DNA of 64,000 bases. It comes from Streptomyces sp. NBC_00442 (GTDB lineage: Bacteria > Actinomycetota > Actinomycetes > Streptomycetales > Streptomycetaceae). The notes under the pieces are model-generated. The model saw nothing but the letters and a program-made list of their open reading frames with translations. It was not told the origin of the DNA and ran no database searches. Every line of letters begins with the position of its first letter. The first letter of the stretch is position 1. The translations under genes and the position numbers were made by a program. Location: assembly GCF_036014195.1 (NCBI RefSeq), contig NZ_CP107918.1, positions 5,704,001-5,768,000 on the forward strand, written 5' to 3'. This document shows, in pieces, positions 33,503 to 42,804 of this stretch.

Positions 33503-34891
33503 TCAGTCGTGGGAGTGCAGCGGCTTGCCGGCCAGGGCCAGGTGGGCCTCGCCGAGCGCCTCGTTCTGCGTCGGGTGCGCGTGGATGAGCTGCGCGACCT
33601 CGGCCGGCAGAGCCTCCCAGTTGTAGATCAGCTGGGCTTCGCCGACCTGCTCGCCCATACGGTCACCGACCATGTGGACGCCGACCACGGCGCCGTCCTT
33701 GACCTGGACGAGCTTGATCTCGCCCGCGGTCTTGAGGATCTTGCTCTTGCCGTTGCCCGCGAGGTTGTACTTCAGGGCGACGACCTTGTCCGCACCGTAG
33801 ATCTCCTTGGCCTTGGCCTCGGTGATGCCCACGGAGGCGACCTCGGGGTGGCAGTACGTCACCCGGGGCACGCCGTCGTAGTCGATCGGGACGGTCTTGA
33901 GGCCGGCCAGACGCTCCGCCACCAGGATGCCCTCGGCGAAGCCGACGTGCGCGAGCTGCAGCGTCGGGACCAGGTCGCCGACGGCCGAGATGGTGGGCAC
34001 GTTGGTGCGCATGTACTCGTCGGCCAGGACGTAGCCGCGGTCCATCGCGACGCCCTGCTCCTCGTAACCGAGGCCCTGCGAGACCGGGCCGCGTCCGATG
34101 GCGACGAGGAGGACCTCGGCCTCGAACTCCTTGCCGTCGGCCAGCGTGACCTTCACACCGTTGGCCGTGTACTCGGCCTTCTGGAAGAAGGTGCCCAGGT
34201 TGAACTTGATGCCGCGCTTGCGGAACGCGCGCTCAAGGATCTTGGAGCTGTTCTCGTCCTCGACCGGCACGAGGTGCTTGAGGCCCTCGATGACGGTGAC
34301 GTCGGTGCCGAAGGACTTCCACGCCGAGGCGAACTCGACGCCGATGACGCCGCCGCCCAGGATGATCGCGGACTGCGGGACGCGGTCCAGGGTCAGCGCG
34401 TGGTCCGAGGAGATGATGCGGTTGCCGTCGATCTCCAGGCCCGGCAGCGACTTCGGCACGGAGCCGGTCGCCAGCAGGACGTGGCGGCCCTGGATGCGCT
34501 GGCCGTTGACGTCCACCGAGGTCGGCGAGGACAGACGCCCCTCACCCTCGATGTAGGTCACCTTGCGGGAGGCGACCAGGCCCTGCAGTCCCTTGTACAG
34601 GCCCGAGATGACCTCGTCCTTGTACGCGTGGACCGCGTTGATGTCGATGCCCTCGAAGGTGGCCTTGACGCCGAACTGGCCGGCTTCCCGTGCCTGGTCG
34701 GCGATCTCGCCGGCGTGCAGCAGGGCCTTCGTGGGGATGCAGCCGTTGTGCAGGCAGGTGCCGCCGAGCTTGTTCTTCTCGATCAGTGCGACGTCCAGGC
34801 CCAGCTGCGCTCCGCGCAGGGCCGCGGCGTAGCCGCCACTGCCACCGCCGAGGATCACTAGGTCGAAAACGGTGCTGGCGTCGTTCGCCAC
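33503..34891 (-). CDS. lpdA: Dihydrolipoamide dehydrogenase E3 (Lpd)
   Basis: FAD disulfide oxidoreductase that reoxidises dihydrolipoyl-E2 with NAD+. 462 residues. FAD motif DLVILGGGSGGYAAALRGAQ, redox-active disulfide GGTCLHNGCIPTK (C-x4-C), NAD motif ILGGGVIGVEFASAW, and C-terminal HAHPTQNEALGEA with the catalytic His-Glu pair. GTG 34891 (VANDASTVFDLV) with GGAGG seven to eight bases upstream; longer frame rejected. First gene of the lpdA-E2 operon; its E3 is probably shared by the other 2-oxoacid complexes of the cell. Confidence 0.96.
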   Translation of the reverse strand: MANDASTVFDLVILGGGSGGYAAALRGAQLGLDVALIEKNKLGGTCLHNGCIPTKALLHAGEIADQAREAGQFGVKATFEGIDINAVHAYKDEVISGLYKGLQGLVASRKVTYIEGEGRLSSPTSVDVNGQRIQGRHVLLATGSVPKSLPGLEIDGNRIISSDHALTLDRVPQSAIILGGGVIGVEFASAWKSFGTDVTVIEGLKHLVPVEDENSSKILERAFRKRGIKFNLGTFFQKAEYTANGVKVTLADGKEFEAEVLLVAIGRGPVSQGLGYEEQGVAMDRGYVLADEYMRTNVPTISAVGDLVPTLQLAHVGFAEGILVAERLAGLKTVPIDYDGVPRVTYCHPEVASVGITEAKAKEIYGADKVVALKYNLAGNGKSKILKTAGEIKLVQVKDGAVVGVHMVGDRMGEQVGEAQLIYNWEALPAEVAQLIHAHPTQNEALGEAHLALAGKPLHSHD

Positions 34892-35223
34892 GTCACGTCC
34901 TCCATGCATGTGCGCCGGGCGCGGTCGTCGATGACCGGCGGCGGCTGGTATTCGGCCGCTTGTCTTCGGCCCTGTGGTGGGGGCCCTGTCCTGCCGAGAA
35001 CCCATCTTCGCACTTGTTGACGGATGGCGGGACGCGGGGCCGGGGTCTGAGACCGCTGATCGCCGGAGCCGGCGGTTCCAGGAGTGCCTGTGCCACCGCG
35101 CCGCGGCGTACGGATTTCATCAACAGCGAAATCCGGCCGAAGCCCGGCGGTACGGAGCGTGAACACGGGCGGCCCCGGCGCACCTGCCCGGAGCCGCCCT
35201 GTGTGCCGGCTGTGTGCGGTGGC
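34892..35223. other. Gap between pepA and lpdA
   Basis: 332 bases. The right side holds the pepA terminator hairpin (35167-35199). The rest should carry the lpdA promoter, but I find no convincing -35/-10 pair and no gene. Confidence 0.6.
35167..35199 (-). terminator. pepA terminator
   Basis: GGGCGGCcCCGG (35167-35178) pairs with CCGGaGCCGCCC (35188-35199), one mismatch, nine-base loop, 24 bases after the pepA stop. Confidence 0.75.
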
Positions 35224-36744
35224 TCAGCCGAGGTCGCCCGCGGCGGCACGCTCCGCGAGGCGGACCAGGGTGCGCACCGAGGAGCCGGTGCCGCCCTTGG
35301 GGGTGTAGCCGTGCGGGGCGCCCTCGTTGAAGGCGGGGCCCGCGATGTCGAGGTGGGCCCAGGTGATGCCCTCGCCCACGAACTCCTTCAGGAAGACGCC
35401 GGCCACCAGACCGCCGCCCATCCGCACGCCCATGTTGGCGATGTCGGCGGTGGAGGAGTCGATGGTCATGCGCAGGTTCGAGGGGAGCGGCATCGGCCAG
35501 GAGCGCTCGCCGGCCTCCTCCGCGATCTCGTGGATCGCGGTGCGGAAGGCGTCGTCATTGGCCATGATCCCGAAGGTGTGGTCGCCGAGGGCCACCATCA
35601 TCGCGCCGGTCAGCGTGGCCACGTCGACGATCGCGTCCGGCGTCTCCTCGGAGGCCTTCCACAGGGCGTCGGCCAGGACGAGCCGGCCCTCGGCGTCGGT
35701 GTTGAGGACCTCGACGGTCTTGCCGCTGTACATGCGCAGCACGTCGCCGGGGCGGGTGGCGGAGCCCGACGGCATGTTCTCGGCGAGCGCGAGCCAGCCG
35801 GTGACGTTGGCTTCGATGCCCAGGCGGGCCGCGGTGACGACGGCGGCGAACACGGCGGCGGCGCCGGCCATGTCGCACTTCATCGTCTCGTTGTGGCCGG
35901 CCGGCTTGAGCGAGATGCCGCCCGAGTCGTAGGTGATGCCCTTGCCGACGAAGGCCAGGTGCTTGGCGTTCTTGGCGTGCGTGTACGAGATCTTCACCAG
36001 GCGCGGCGGGTTCTGCGAGCCCATGCCGACGCCGAGGATGCCGCCGTAGCCGCCCTTGTCCAGCGCCTTCTCGTCGAGCACCTGCACCTTGAGGCCGTGC
36101 TCCTTGCCGGCGGCGGAGACGACCGCGGCGAAGGCCTCGGGGGTCAGGTCGTTCGGCGGGGTGTTGACCAGGTCGCGGGCGCGGTTGATCTCCTCGGTCA
36201 GCGCGAGGGAGCGCTCGACGGCGGCCTTGTGGGCCTTGTCGCGCGGCTTGCCGCCGAGCAGGGTGACCTCGGCGAGCGGGCCCTTGGCGTCGGCGCCGCG
36301 ATCCTGATAGGCGGTGAAGGCGTACGCGCCGAGCAGGGCGCCCTCGCCGATCGCCTCGATGTCCTCGGCGGCCTCGACGGGCAGCGCGAACGCGGCCTTC
36401 TTGATGCCGTGCAGGGCGCGGGCGGCGTTGCCCGCGGCGGTGCGCAGCACCTCGGCCGCGTACGCCTCGTCCTCGGCCGGGGCGGTGCCGAGGCCGACCG
36501 CGAGCACGAACGGCGCCTTGAGCCCGGAGGGCGACGCGGCCTTGGTCACCTCACCCTCGGCACCACTGGCGCCGAGGGTCTCCAGGACGGCGGCGAGCTT
36601 CCCGCCGAACGCCTTGTCCACGGCCTCGGCGCCGGGAGCGACGACCAGCCCAGCCTTGGGGCCCGCGGCCTTGGCGACGCCGATGACGAGGGCGTCGGCG
36701 CGCAGCGTCGCCGCACCGGCAGTGCTGAGAGTCAGAGCAGTCAC
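35224..36744 (-). CDS. pepA: Leucyl aminopeptidase (M17)
   Basis: Cytoplasmic hexameric metallo-aminopeptidase. 506 residues. The M17 signature NTDAEGRLVLADAL is intact, and the first metal/lysine site is FVGKGITYDSGGISLKP followed by MKCDMAGAAAV. The N-terminal 180 residues are the family's macro-like domain. GTG 36744 (VTALTLSTAGAATLRADALV) agrees with how streptomycete homologues begin; the ribosome binding site is weak (GAGAGA about 12 bases off). Same direction as lpdA but separated by a terminator, so it is an independent unit. Confidence 0.95.
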   Translation of the reverse strand: MTALTLSTAGAATLRADALVIGVAKAAGPKAGLVVAPGAEAVDKAFGGKLAAVLETLGASGAEGEVTKAASPSGLKAPFVLAVGLGTAPAEDEAYAAEVLRTAAGNAARALHGIKKAAFALPVEAAEDIEAIGEGALLGAYAFTAYQDRGADAKGPLAEVTLLGGKPRDKAHKAAVERSLALTEEINRARDLVNTPPNDLTPEAFAAVVSAAGKEHGLKVQVLDEKALDKGGYGGILGVGMGSQNPPRLVKISYTHAKNAKHLAFVGKGITYDSGGISLKPAGHNETMKCDMAGAAAVFAAVVTAARLGIEANVTGWLALAENMPSGSATRPGDVLRMYSGKTVEVLNTDAEGRLVLADALWKASEETPDAIVDVATLTGAMMVALGDHTFGIMANDDAFRTAIHEIAEEAGERSWPMPLPSNLRMTIDSSTADIANMGVRMGGGLVAGVFLKEFVGEGITWAHLDIAGPAFNEGAPHGYTPKGGTGSSVRTLVRLAERAAAGDLG

Positions 36745-37054
36745 GGTGGTGAGATCTCTCTTCCTTGAGAATCCTGTGGAGTGTTCGACCGTCGGGTGGG
36801 CCGGCCGAGGCCCGGTCCATCGTATTTGGGGCGGGTCGACCACCAGCCACGAGCCTACGCGCGGTGACGACGTTCGATAGCGGTGGCTGTAATTCACTCA
36901 TCCGTGGTGTCTCTTTCACGTTTGGCCCACACACTCCGTGAGAGCTCCGTCACACTCACCTCGATCGGGCACTGGGGGCGTCGTGCCCCTTTGCATCATC
37001 ACCACAGGTCCTTCATGCGCACTTCGCGTACGGGGGCTCTATGAGGGGGGACAA
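36745..37054. other. Divergent gap between pepA and the exopolysaccharide operon
   Basis: 310 bases. TACGAT on the - strand (near 36820-36827) may be the pepA -10. On the + side the sequence becomes less GC-rich near 36880-36920, as promoters do, but no clear hexamers with correct spacing were found. No gene. Confidence 0.5.
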
Positions 37055-39100
37055 ATGAAGGCGAAGGCCTTGAACATGGGCAGAACCAGGCTGGCGCTCA
37101 CCGCGCTCATGGCTGCCGGACTTCTGACCACGGCCATCCCGGCCGCTAATGCGGCCGCCGCGATCGCGCCACGCGTCGATCTGAAGGTGCTCGTCCTCGA
37201 CGACGGCGGAAGCGCGGTCGGGGCTCTGGTCGCCGAGCTGAAGAACACCGGAGTGCCCTACCAGACCGTCGCGTTGGGGGCGGCGGGACGGCCGACGATC
37301 AACGCGGCCTTCCTGAGCGACGCCGTGAGCGGGCGTCCGCGGGCGAAGTTCCAGGGCGTGGTCGCGCCCAACGAGATCCCGTTCGGCTCGGCCGCCTCGC
37401 CCGAGCAGACCGCTCTGGCCGCGTACGAGAAGACCTTCGGGATCCGCCAGATCGACGCGTACACCTGGGCCCACCCCGAGGTGGGGCTCGACTACACCGA
37501 CCAGCCCGGCGGCTTCTCCGGCCCCCTGGACGGCGTCACGACCCAGGTCAGCGCGGCCGGCAAGGCGGGGCCGTTCGGCTACCTCGACGGTCCGCTGACC
37601 TTCGAGGACAACGACCCCGCGGTGCCGGAGAGTTACGGCTACGCGGCCCACCCCGAGGCCGGCTTCACCAGCTACCTCGACGCGCCGTCCGGCGGCTCCA
37701 TGCTGGGGCAGTACGCCCACGACGGCCGCAACGAACTGGTCGTCACCTTCGCCTACAACCAGTACCAGGAGCAGTTCCAGGCGCTGTCCAAGGGCATGGT
37801 GGAGTGGCTCACCCAGGGCATCCACCTGGGCCAGAGCCGCAACTACTTCTCGGTCCACGTGGACGACGTGTTCGCGCCCGACTCCCGCTGGGACAGCGTC
37901 AACAACTGCACCCCGGGCGACCTCGACTGCCCCGAGGGCGGCGCCAGCAGCCCGGACATCCGCATGACGGCCGCCGACGCCCAGTACGCGGCCCAGTGGG
38001 AGGCCACCAACGGCTTCACGCTCGACCTGGTGTTCAACGGCGGCGCGGGCGAGGAGTGGAAGTCCGAGAACGGCGGCACCGACGCGCTCGCCACCCAACT
38101 CATCGCCGACAAGGCCAAGTTCCGCTGGGTGAACCACACCTACACCCACGAGTTCCTCGGCTGCGTGCAGGACACCACCGTCGTGCCGTGGGTGTGCAAG
38201 AAGAACGCCGACGGCTCCACCCAGTGGATGAGCCGGGCCGACATCTCGTCCCAGATCTCGCAGAACTACAACTGGGCCGTCCAGAAGGGCCTTCCGGTCG
38301 ACAAGAGCGAGCTCGTCACCGGCGAGCACTCCGGCATGAAGGTCCTCCCGCAGCAGCCCGACGACAACCCGAACCTGGCGGGCGCCTTCGCCGACAACGG
38401 GATCAAGTGGGCCGGCAGCGACGCCTCGCGCGAGCCGGACCAGCGCGCGGTGGGGGCCGCGCTGACGGTGCCGAGGCACCCGATGAACGTGTACTACAAC
38501 GCCGGCAAGGCCGCCGAGATGACCGACGAGTACAACTGGCTCTACACGTCGAGGGCCAACGGCGGAAGCGGCGTCTGCGAGGACAACCCGGCCTCCACCT
38601 GCATGCCGGCGCCCCTCGACACCGCCACCGGCTACCAGTCCTACATCGTGCCCCGCGAGGCGAAGACCGCGCTGTCGCACGTCCTGTGGAACGACCCGCG
38701 GCCGACCTACGTCCACCAGGCCAACCTGGCCGAGGAGCGCATCCTCTACCCGGTCCTCGACAAGATCCTCGGCGACTACAAGGCGCTGTACGCCGACAAC
38801 GCGCCGGTCGTGAACCTGCGCGAGAAGGACGCCGGAACCGAGTTCTCCCGCAGGGCGTCCTGGGACAAGGCACTGGCGGCCGGCACGGTGACCGCCTACC
38901 GGATCGGTGACGCCGTCACCGTCCAGGCGCCCAAGGGCGTGGTCGCACCCATCACGGCGCCGGAGGGCACCCGTAAGCAGCTGTTCATCGGCACCAGCGC
39001 GTTCGGCACCGCCTACGCCGGGCTGCGGTCCGACTGGTCCTCGCCCGAGCTGCTCCAGACGGCGATCACGCTGAAGCTGCCGGCCGTACCGACCGTCTGA
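37055..39100 (+). CDS. Secreted polysaccharide deacetylase-like protein (Agd3/CE18-type)
   Basis: 681 residues. A signal peptide (MKAKALNMGRTRLALTALMA..., likely cut after AANA, residue about 33) is followed by a beta-rich N-terminal region and a central deacetylase-like domain. I see the metal-site motifs HVDD (H268, D270, D271) and HTYTH (H361, H365), in place of the CE4 TFDDG and HSxxH. This atypical combination and the long flanking domains match what I know of Agd3, the fungal galactosaminogalactan deacetylase (family CE18). Four genes of polysaccharide synthesis and degradation follow. AGGGGGG precedes ATG 37055 by five bases. First gene of the operon. Confidence 0.78.
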   Translation: MKAKALNMGRTRLALTALMAAGLLTTAIPAANAAAAIAPRVDLKVLVLDDGGSAVGALVAELKNTGVPYQTVALGAAGRPTINAAFLSDAVSGRPRAKFQGVVAPNEIPFGSAASPEQTALAAYEKTFGIRQIDAYTWAHPEVGLDYTDQPGGFSGPLDGVTTQVSAAGKAGPFGYLDGPLTFEDNDPAVPESYGYAAHPEAGFTSYLDAPSGGSMLGQYAHDGRNELVVTFAYNQYQEQFQALSKGMVEWLTQGIHLGQSRNYFSVHVDDVFAPDSRWDSVNNCTPGDLDCPEGGASSPDIRMTAADAQYAAQWEATNGFTLDLVFNGGAGEEWKSENGGTDALATQLIADKAKFRWVNHTYTHEFLGCVQDTTVVPWVCKKNADGSTQWMSRADISSQISQNYNWAVQKGLPVDKSELVTGEHSGMKVLPQQPDDNPNLAGAFADNGIKWAGSDASREPDQRAVGAALTVPRHPMNVYYNAGKAAEMTDEYNWLYTSRANGGSGVCEDNPASTCMPAPLDTATGYQSYIVPREAKTALSHVLWNDPRPTYVHQANLAEERILYPVLDKILGDYKALYADNAPVVNLREKDAGTEFSRRASWDKALAAGTVTAYRIGDAVTVQAPKGVVAPITAPEGTRKQLFIGTSAFGTAYAGLRSDWSSPELLQTAITLKLPAVPTV

Positions 39101-39155
39101 TCGCTCGTCAGCACCTCAGCACGTCAGCACGACCGTTTGTCCTGGGGGGACATCC

Positions 39156-40706
39156 ATGCCGAGCAGTGGCCGTCATGTCACCATGCTCACGGAAGGTACG
39201 TATCCACATGTGCACGGGGGAGTGAGTACCTGGTGCGACCAGCTCGTCCGCGGCATACCGGAGGTCGACTTCACCGTCGTCGCCCTCACCGGCAGCGGCC
39301 GTGAGCCGGTCGCCTGGGAGCTCCCGGCCAACGTCCGCGAGCACACGGCCTTCCCGCTGTGGGGGCCGCGGCCCGGCGGGCGGCGGCCGCTCCTCGGCAA
39401 GGAAAGGCGCCGGTTCACCGACACCTACGAGCGCTTCCTGCTCGCCCTGCTCGACCCGGAGTCCGGCTGCGACTTCGCCTCGGCCCTGTACGGGCTCGCG
39501 GAGTTCGCACGGGCCGGGCGGCTCTCGGCGGCGCTCCGCTCCGAAGCGGCCCTGAAGTCGCTGATGTGGATCTGGACGATGCCGCACCTGGCCCTGTCCA
39601 AGGCGAAACCCACCGTGTACGACGCCCTGACGGCGACGGACCTCCTGGAACACGCACTGCGCCCGCTGTCCGCCCGCATCGCGGCGGACAGCGTGGCGCA
39701 CGCGGTCAGCAGTGGCCTCGCCACGCTGCCCGCGCTCGCCGCGCAGTACTTCGACGGGGTGCCGTTCCTGCTGACCGAGCACGGCATCTACCTGCGCGAG
39801 CGCTACCTCGGATACCGCGCCGGCGAGCAGAACTGGCCGGTCAAGGCGGTCCTGTTGAGCTTCTACCGGGAGCTCAACTCCCTGGGATACCGCCAGGCCG
39901 ATCTCATCACGCCGTGCAACCACTACAACCGCCGCTGGGAGGAGCGCGGAGGCGCGCCCGCCGAGCGGATCCGTACCGTCTACAACGGGGTCGACCCCGA
40001 CCTCTTCCCGCACGCCGGACCCGACCCGGACGTGCCCACCCTGAGCTGGTGCGGTCGCATCGACCCCATCAAGGACCTGGAGACCCTGATCCGCTCGTAC
40101 GCCATCGTGCGGGCCGAACTCCCCGACACCCGCCTGCGGTTGTACGGGGCCGTACCGGCCGGCGGCGAGGACTACCGCACCCGCCTGGAGAAGCTCGCCG
40201 CCGAACTGGGCGTCAGCGACGGAATTTCCTACGAGGGCCGGGTCAGCGACACCGCGAGTGCCTACGCCTCGGGCACCGTGGTGATGCTCTCCAGCATCAG
40301 CGAGGGCTTCCCCTTCTCGCTGATCGAGGCGATGAGCTGCGGACGCGCCACCGTGTCCACGGACGTCGGCGGCGTACGGGAGGCGGCGGGCGAGGCGGGA
40401 CTCGTCGTACCGCCGCGCGAGCCCGCCGTGATGGCCGAGGCGGCGATCGGGCTGCTCCGCGACCAGGAACGGCGGACCGAACTCGGCGCCGCCGCACGGC
40501 AGCGCGTGATCGACGAGTTCACCCTGCACCGCTCGGTGGACGGCTTCCGCCGGATCTACCGCGAGCTGGCCGGGCTCCCCGTACCCGGACCGGCCCTCGC
40601 CCCGTTCACGCCCGAGCACGACTGGACGCTGCGGCTCGCCTCTCCCTGGTACCGCGAACCGTCCGACGGCGCGCGGGCCGCCACCCTCGGCGGGGTGCCG
40701 CGGTGA
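39156..40706 (+). CDS. PelF-type GT4 glycosyltransferase
   Basis: 516 residues. PelF/DUF3492-like N-terminus MLTEGTYPHVHGGVSTWCDQ, then LLTEHGIYLRERYLGYR, and a GT-B C-terminal half with TVYNGVDPDLFP, WCGRIDPIKDLETLIRSY and the EX7E motif in SEGFPFSLIEAMSCGR. PelF uses a UDP-sugar (UDP-GalNAc/GlcNAc) to build the cationic Pel polymer. GGGGGGA precedes ATG 39156. The stop overlaps the GTG of the next gene, a sign of coupled translation with the membrane protein through which the chain may be exported. Confidence 0.93.
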   Translation: MPSSGRHVTMLTEGTYPHVHGGVSTWCDQLVRGIPEVDFTVVALTGSGREPVAWELPANVREHTAFPLWGPRPGGRRPLLGKERRRFTDTYERFLLALLDPESGCDFASALYGLAEFARAGRLSAALRSEAALKSLMWIWTMPHLALSKAKPTVYDALTATDLLEHALRPLSARIAADSVAHAVSSGLATLPALAAQYFDGVPFLLTEHGIYLRERYLGYRAGEQNWPVKAVLLSFYRELNSLGYRQADLITPCNHYNRRWEERGGAPAERIRTVYNGVDPDLFPHAGPDPDVPTLSWCGRIDPIKDLETLIRSYAIVRAELPDTRLRLYGAVPAGGEDYRTRLEKLAAELGVSDGISYEGRVSDTASAYASGTVVMLSSISEGFPFSLIEAMSCGRATVSTDVGGVREAAGEAGLVVPPREPAVMAEAAIGLLRDQERRTELGAAARQRVIDEFTLHRSVDGFRRIYRELAGLPVPGPALAPFTPEHDWTLRLASPWYREPSDGARAATLGGVPR

Positions 40707-42139
40707 GCGGCTCCCTGTGGCTCGGCGGCGACGAGGGGCGGGACACCCTGCCCTTCATCCCGCGCCAACGCCCGCCGGGGGCCGCCGCCAACGATCCGGT
40801 CGCCCAACTCGCCCTGCGCCTGGCGGACGTGATCGCCGTCGCCGTCCATCCGGACGAGATAGCCGCGATCATCGAGTCCGACGGCATGAGCGACGAACGG
40901 ATACGTGCCGCCTACGGGTACCCCGACTCCTTCTCGCTGGCCGAAGCGCTCTACCGCCGCGTTCCGCGCCGCTACCCCGCGGCCCCGGCGCCGCCCCGCG
41001 CCTCCTGGCACGCCCATCTCGGCTCCTGCCTCCTGCGGGGCCTGGTCTTCGCCCTCCCCGGGCTCGCCTACGTCCTGGGGGCGCGCCTCCTGACCGGCCC
41101 GCCCGCCGCGCTGGGCCTGCCCGCCGGAACGATGGCGCTGCTCGCCGGCACGGTGACCGGCTGGGTGTGGAACCAGTCGCTCTCGCACCGCGCCCACTCC
41201 TGGCTCAGCCTCGCCGACCGCCCGGCCGCCGTCCGCGCCCTGCGCCTGGGTGCCCCGCTCGGCGCGGCCCTCAGCACGCTGGCCGCGCTCGCCGCGTCCG
41301 GGCCGGGCGAGCTGCCCGCCGCCGCGTTCGCCGCGGGCCAGTGCTGCTATCTGGCGGCGGCCACCGCGCTCCTCGTCCTCGGCCGTGAACGGGCCCTGTT
41401 CTGGGCCCTGTTGCCCCTGATCCTCGGCGTCGTGCCGGGCCTGCCGTCCGCCGCCGGGCCGGCGCTGCTGCTCGTCTCGCTCGCCGCCGCCGTGGCGCTC
41501 GCCGTCCGCACCCTGTGTACCGAGACGGCCGGTCCCGCGCCGGGCGGCGCCGTCTCGCCCCGGCTCGTCACCTGCCTCCCGTACGGCCTGTTCGGGCTCG
41601 GCGCCGGGGTGCTGGTCCTGTACGCCGCGCTCGGCGACGTCTTCCGGCACGGCTCCACGGGCACGGTCGCCGGGCCGTCCGCGGTCGCCCTCACGCTCAG
41701 CATGGGCCCCGCCGAATGGCTGCTGCACCGCTTCCGGGCGCAGAGCCTGGCCGGGCTGCGGAGCTCGTCGAGCGCGCGGGGCTTCCGCGGTTCGGTGACC
41801 GCCACCGTGACCCTCTGCCTCGGCGCCTACCTCCTGGTCCTGGCCGCGCTCGCCGAGGCGGGCACCCGGCTGTGGCCGGACGCGCCGGCGCTGAGCGGCC
41901 CGCGCCTCGCGGCGCTGCTGCTGATCGGCGCGGTGCTGTGGACCGGACTCCTGCTCCAGTCGTTCGGGGCGGCGGTGGGCGCGGCCGTGGTGTGCTGTGC
42001 GGCGGCCGTCGCACAGACGCTCGCGCTGGTCCTCGCCGCGCCGCCGTCGACCGGTCTCGTGGTCTCGGGGAGCGCGGCCGCGTTGCTGGCCCTGCTGGCC
42101 TGTGTCCTCCTGGGAAGGGCGACCGCCCACCGCCCATGA
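40703..42139 (+). CDS. Polytopic membrane protein of the exopolysaccharide operon
   Basis: 478 residues. A cytoplasmic N-terminus of about 105 residues (PVAQLALRLADVIAVAVHPD; SDERIRAAYGYPDSFSLAEA) leads into roughly ten to twelve transmembrane segments, for example GLVFALPGLAYVLGARLL and AALLLIGAVLWTGLLLQSFG. No family recognised; it is not evidently PelG, though length and topology are similar. GTG 40703 overlaps the GT4 stop (GTGA) and its own stop overlaps an ATG (ATGA), so it is embedded in the operon. I infer an exporter or membrane partner of the GT4 enzyme. Confidence 0.8.
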   Translation: MSGSLWLGGDEGRDTLPFIPRQRPPGAAANDPVAQLALRLADVIAVAVHPDEIAAIIESDGMSDERIRAAYGYPDSFSLAEALYRRVPRRYPAAPAPPRASWHAHLGSCLLRGLVFALPGLAYVLGARLLTGPPAALGLPAGTMALLAGTVTGWVWNQSLSHRAHSWLSLADRPAAVRALRLGAPLGAALSTLAALAASGPGELPAAAFAAGQCCYLAAATALLVLGRERALFWALLPLILGVVPGLPSAAGPALLLVSLAAAVALAVRTLCTETAGPAPGGAVSPRLVTCLPYGLFGLGAGVLVLYAALGDVFRHGSTGTVAGPSAVALTLSMGPAEWLLHRFRAQSLAGLRSSSSARGFRGSVTATVTLCLGAYLLVLAALAEAGTRLWPDAPALSGPRLAALLLIGAVLWTGLLLQSFGAAVGAAVVCCAAAVAQTLALVLAAPPSTGLVVSGSAAALLALLACVLLGRATAHRP

Positions 42140-42186
42140 CCCCGCCAGGCCCCCCCGGGGGCCTCCCGAGCGCGCTGAGGAAGTGC

Positions 42187-42804
42187 ATGAGCAAGCTCCT
42201 GGTGCCCTACTACGAGCACCCGGCCGAACGACCCGACGCCTGGGACGCGCTGATCGCCGCCGCGCCTTCGCTGTACGGCGTCGTCCTCAACCCGGCCGAC
42301 GGGCCCGGACGTTCGCCCGACGCGGCCTTCGCGACGGTGGCCGCGCGGCTGCGCTCGGCCGGCGTACGGGTCCTCGGCTACGTGGACACCGCCTACGGCC
42401 GGCGCCCGCCGCAGGACGTCGTACGCGAGGCGGCCCGCCACCACGACTGGTACGGGGTGCACGGGCTCTTCCTCGACCAGGCGGCCACCAGCGCCCTGTA
42501 CCTGCCGTACTACGCGGACCTGCGGACCGCGCTCGCCGCGACCCACGACACGTACGTCACGCTGGTCCTGAACCACGGCGCCGTCCCGCACCCCGGCTAC
42601 GCCCGGATCGCCGACCTCGTGGTGACCTTCGAGGGGCCCTGGTCCGCATACCGGCCGGCCGGGCCCGCCGCGCCCGACACCTGCCACCTGGTGTACGAGG
42701 CGCCGCCGGACGCGGTCGCCCAGGCGCCGGTCCACTGCCTCGTGCCGGGCGGGCTCCCGCACCCCTGGGGCACACTGCCGCACCGACTGGAGCCCGCCCG
42801 GTGA
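42187..42804 (+). CDS. Spherulin-4 family protein (GH135-like)
   Basis: 205 residues, MSKLLVPYYEHPAERPDAWD, then LYGVVLNPADGPG, GVRVLGYVDTAYGRR and GVHGLFLDQAAT. This is the spherulin-4 / Sph3 pattern: a TIM-barrel with acidic residues at strand ends (DTAYG, FLDQ). Fungal Sph3 (GH135) cleaves and is needed for making galactosaminogalactan. No signal peptide is visible, so this one may act in the cytoplasm or be exported by other means. ATG 42187 follows GAGGAAG by about five bases; ATG 42136, overlapping the previous stop, is an alternative adding a Pro/Gly-rich 17 residues. Confidence 0.85.
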   Translation: MSKLLVPYYEHPAERPDAWDALIAAAPSLYGVVLNPADGPGRSPDAAFATVAARLRSAGVRVLGYVDTAYGRRPPQDVVREAARHHDWYGVHGLFLDQAATSALYLPYYADLRTALAATHDTYVTLVLNHGAVPHPGYARIADLVVTFEGPWSAYRPAGPAAPDTCHLVYEAPPDAVAQAPVHCLVPGGLPHPWGTLPHRLEPAR

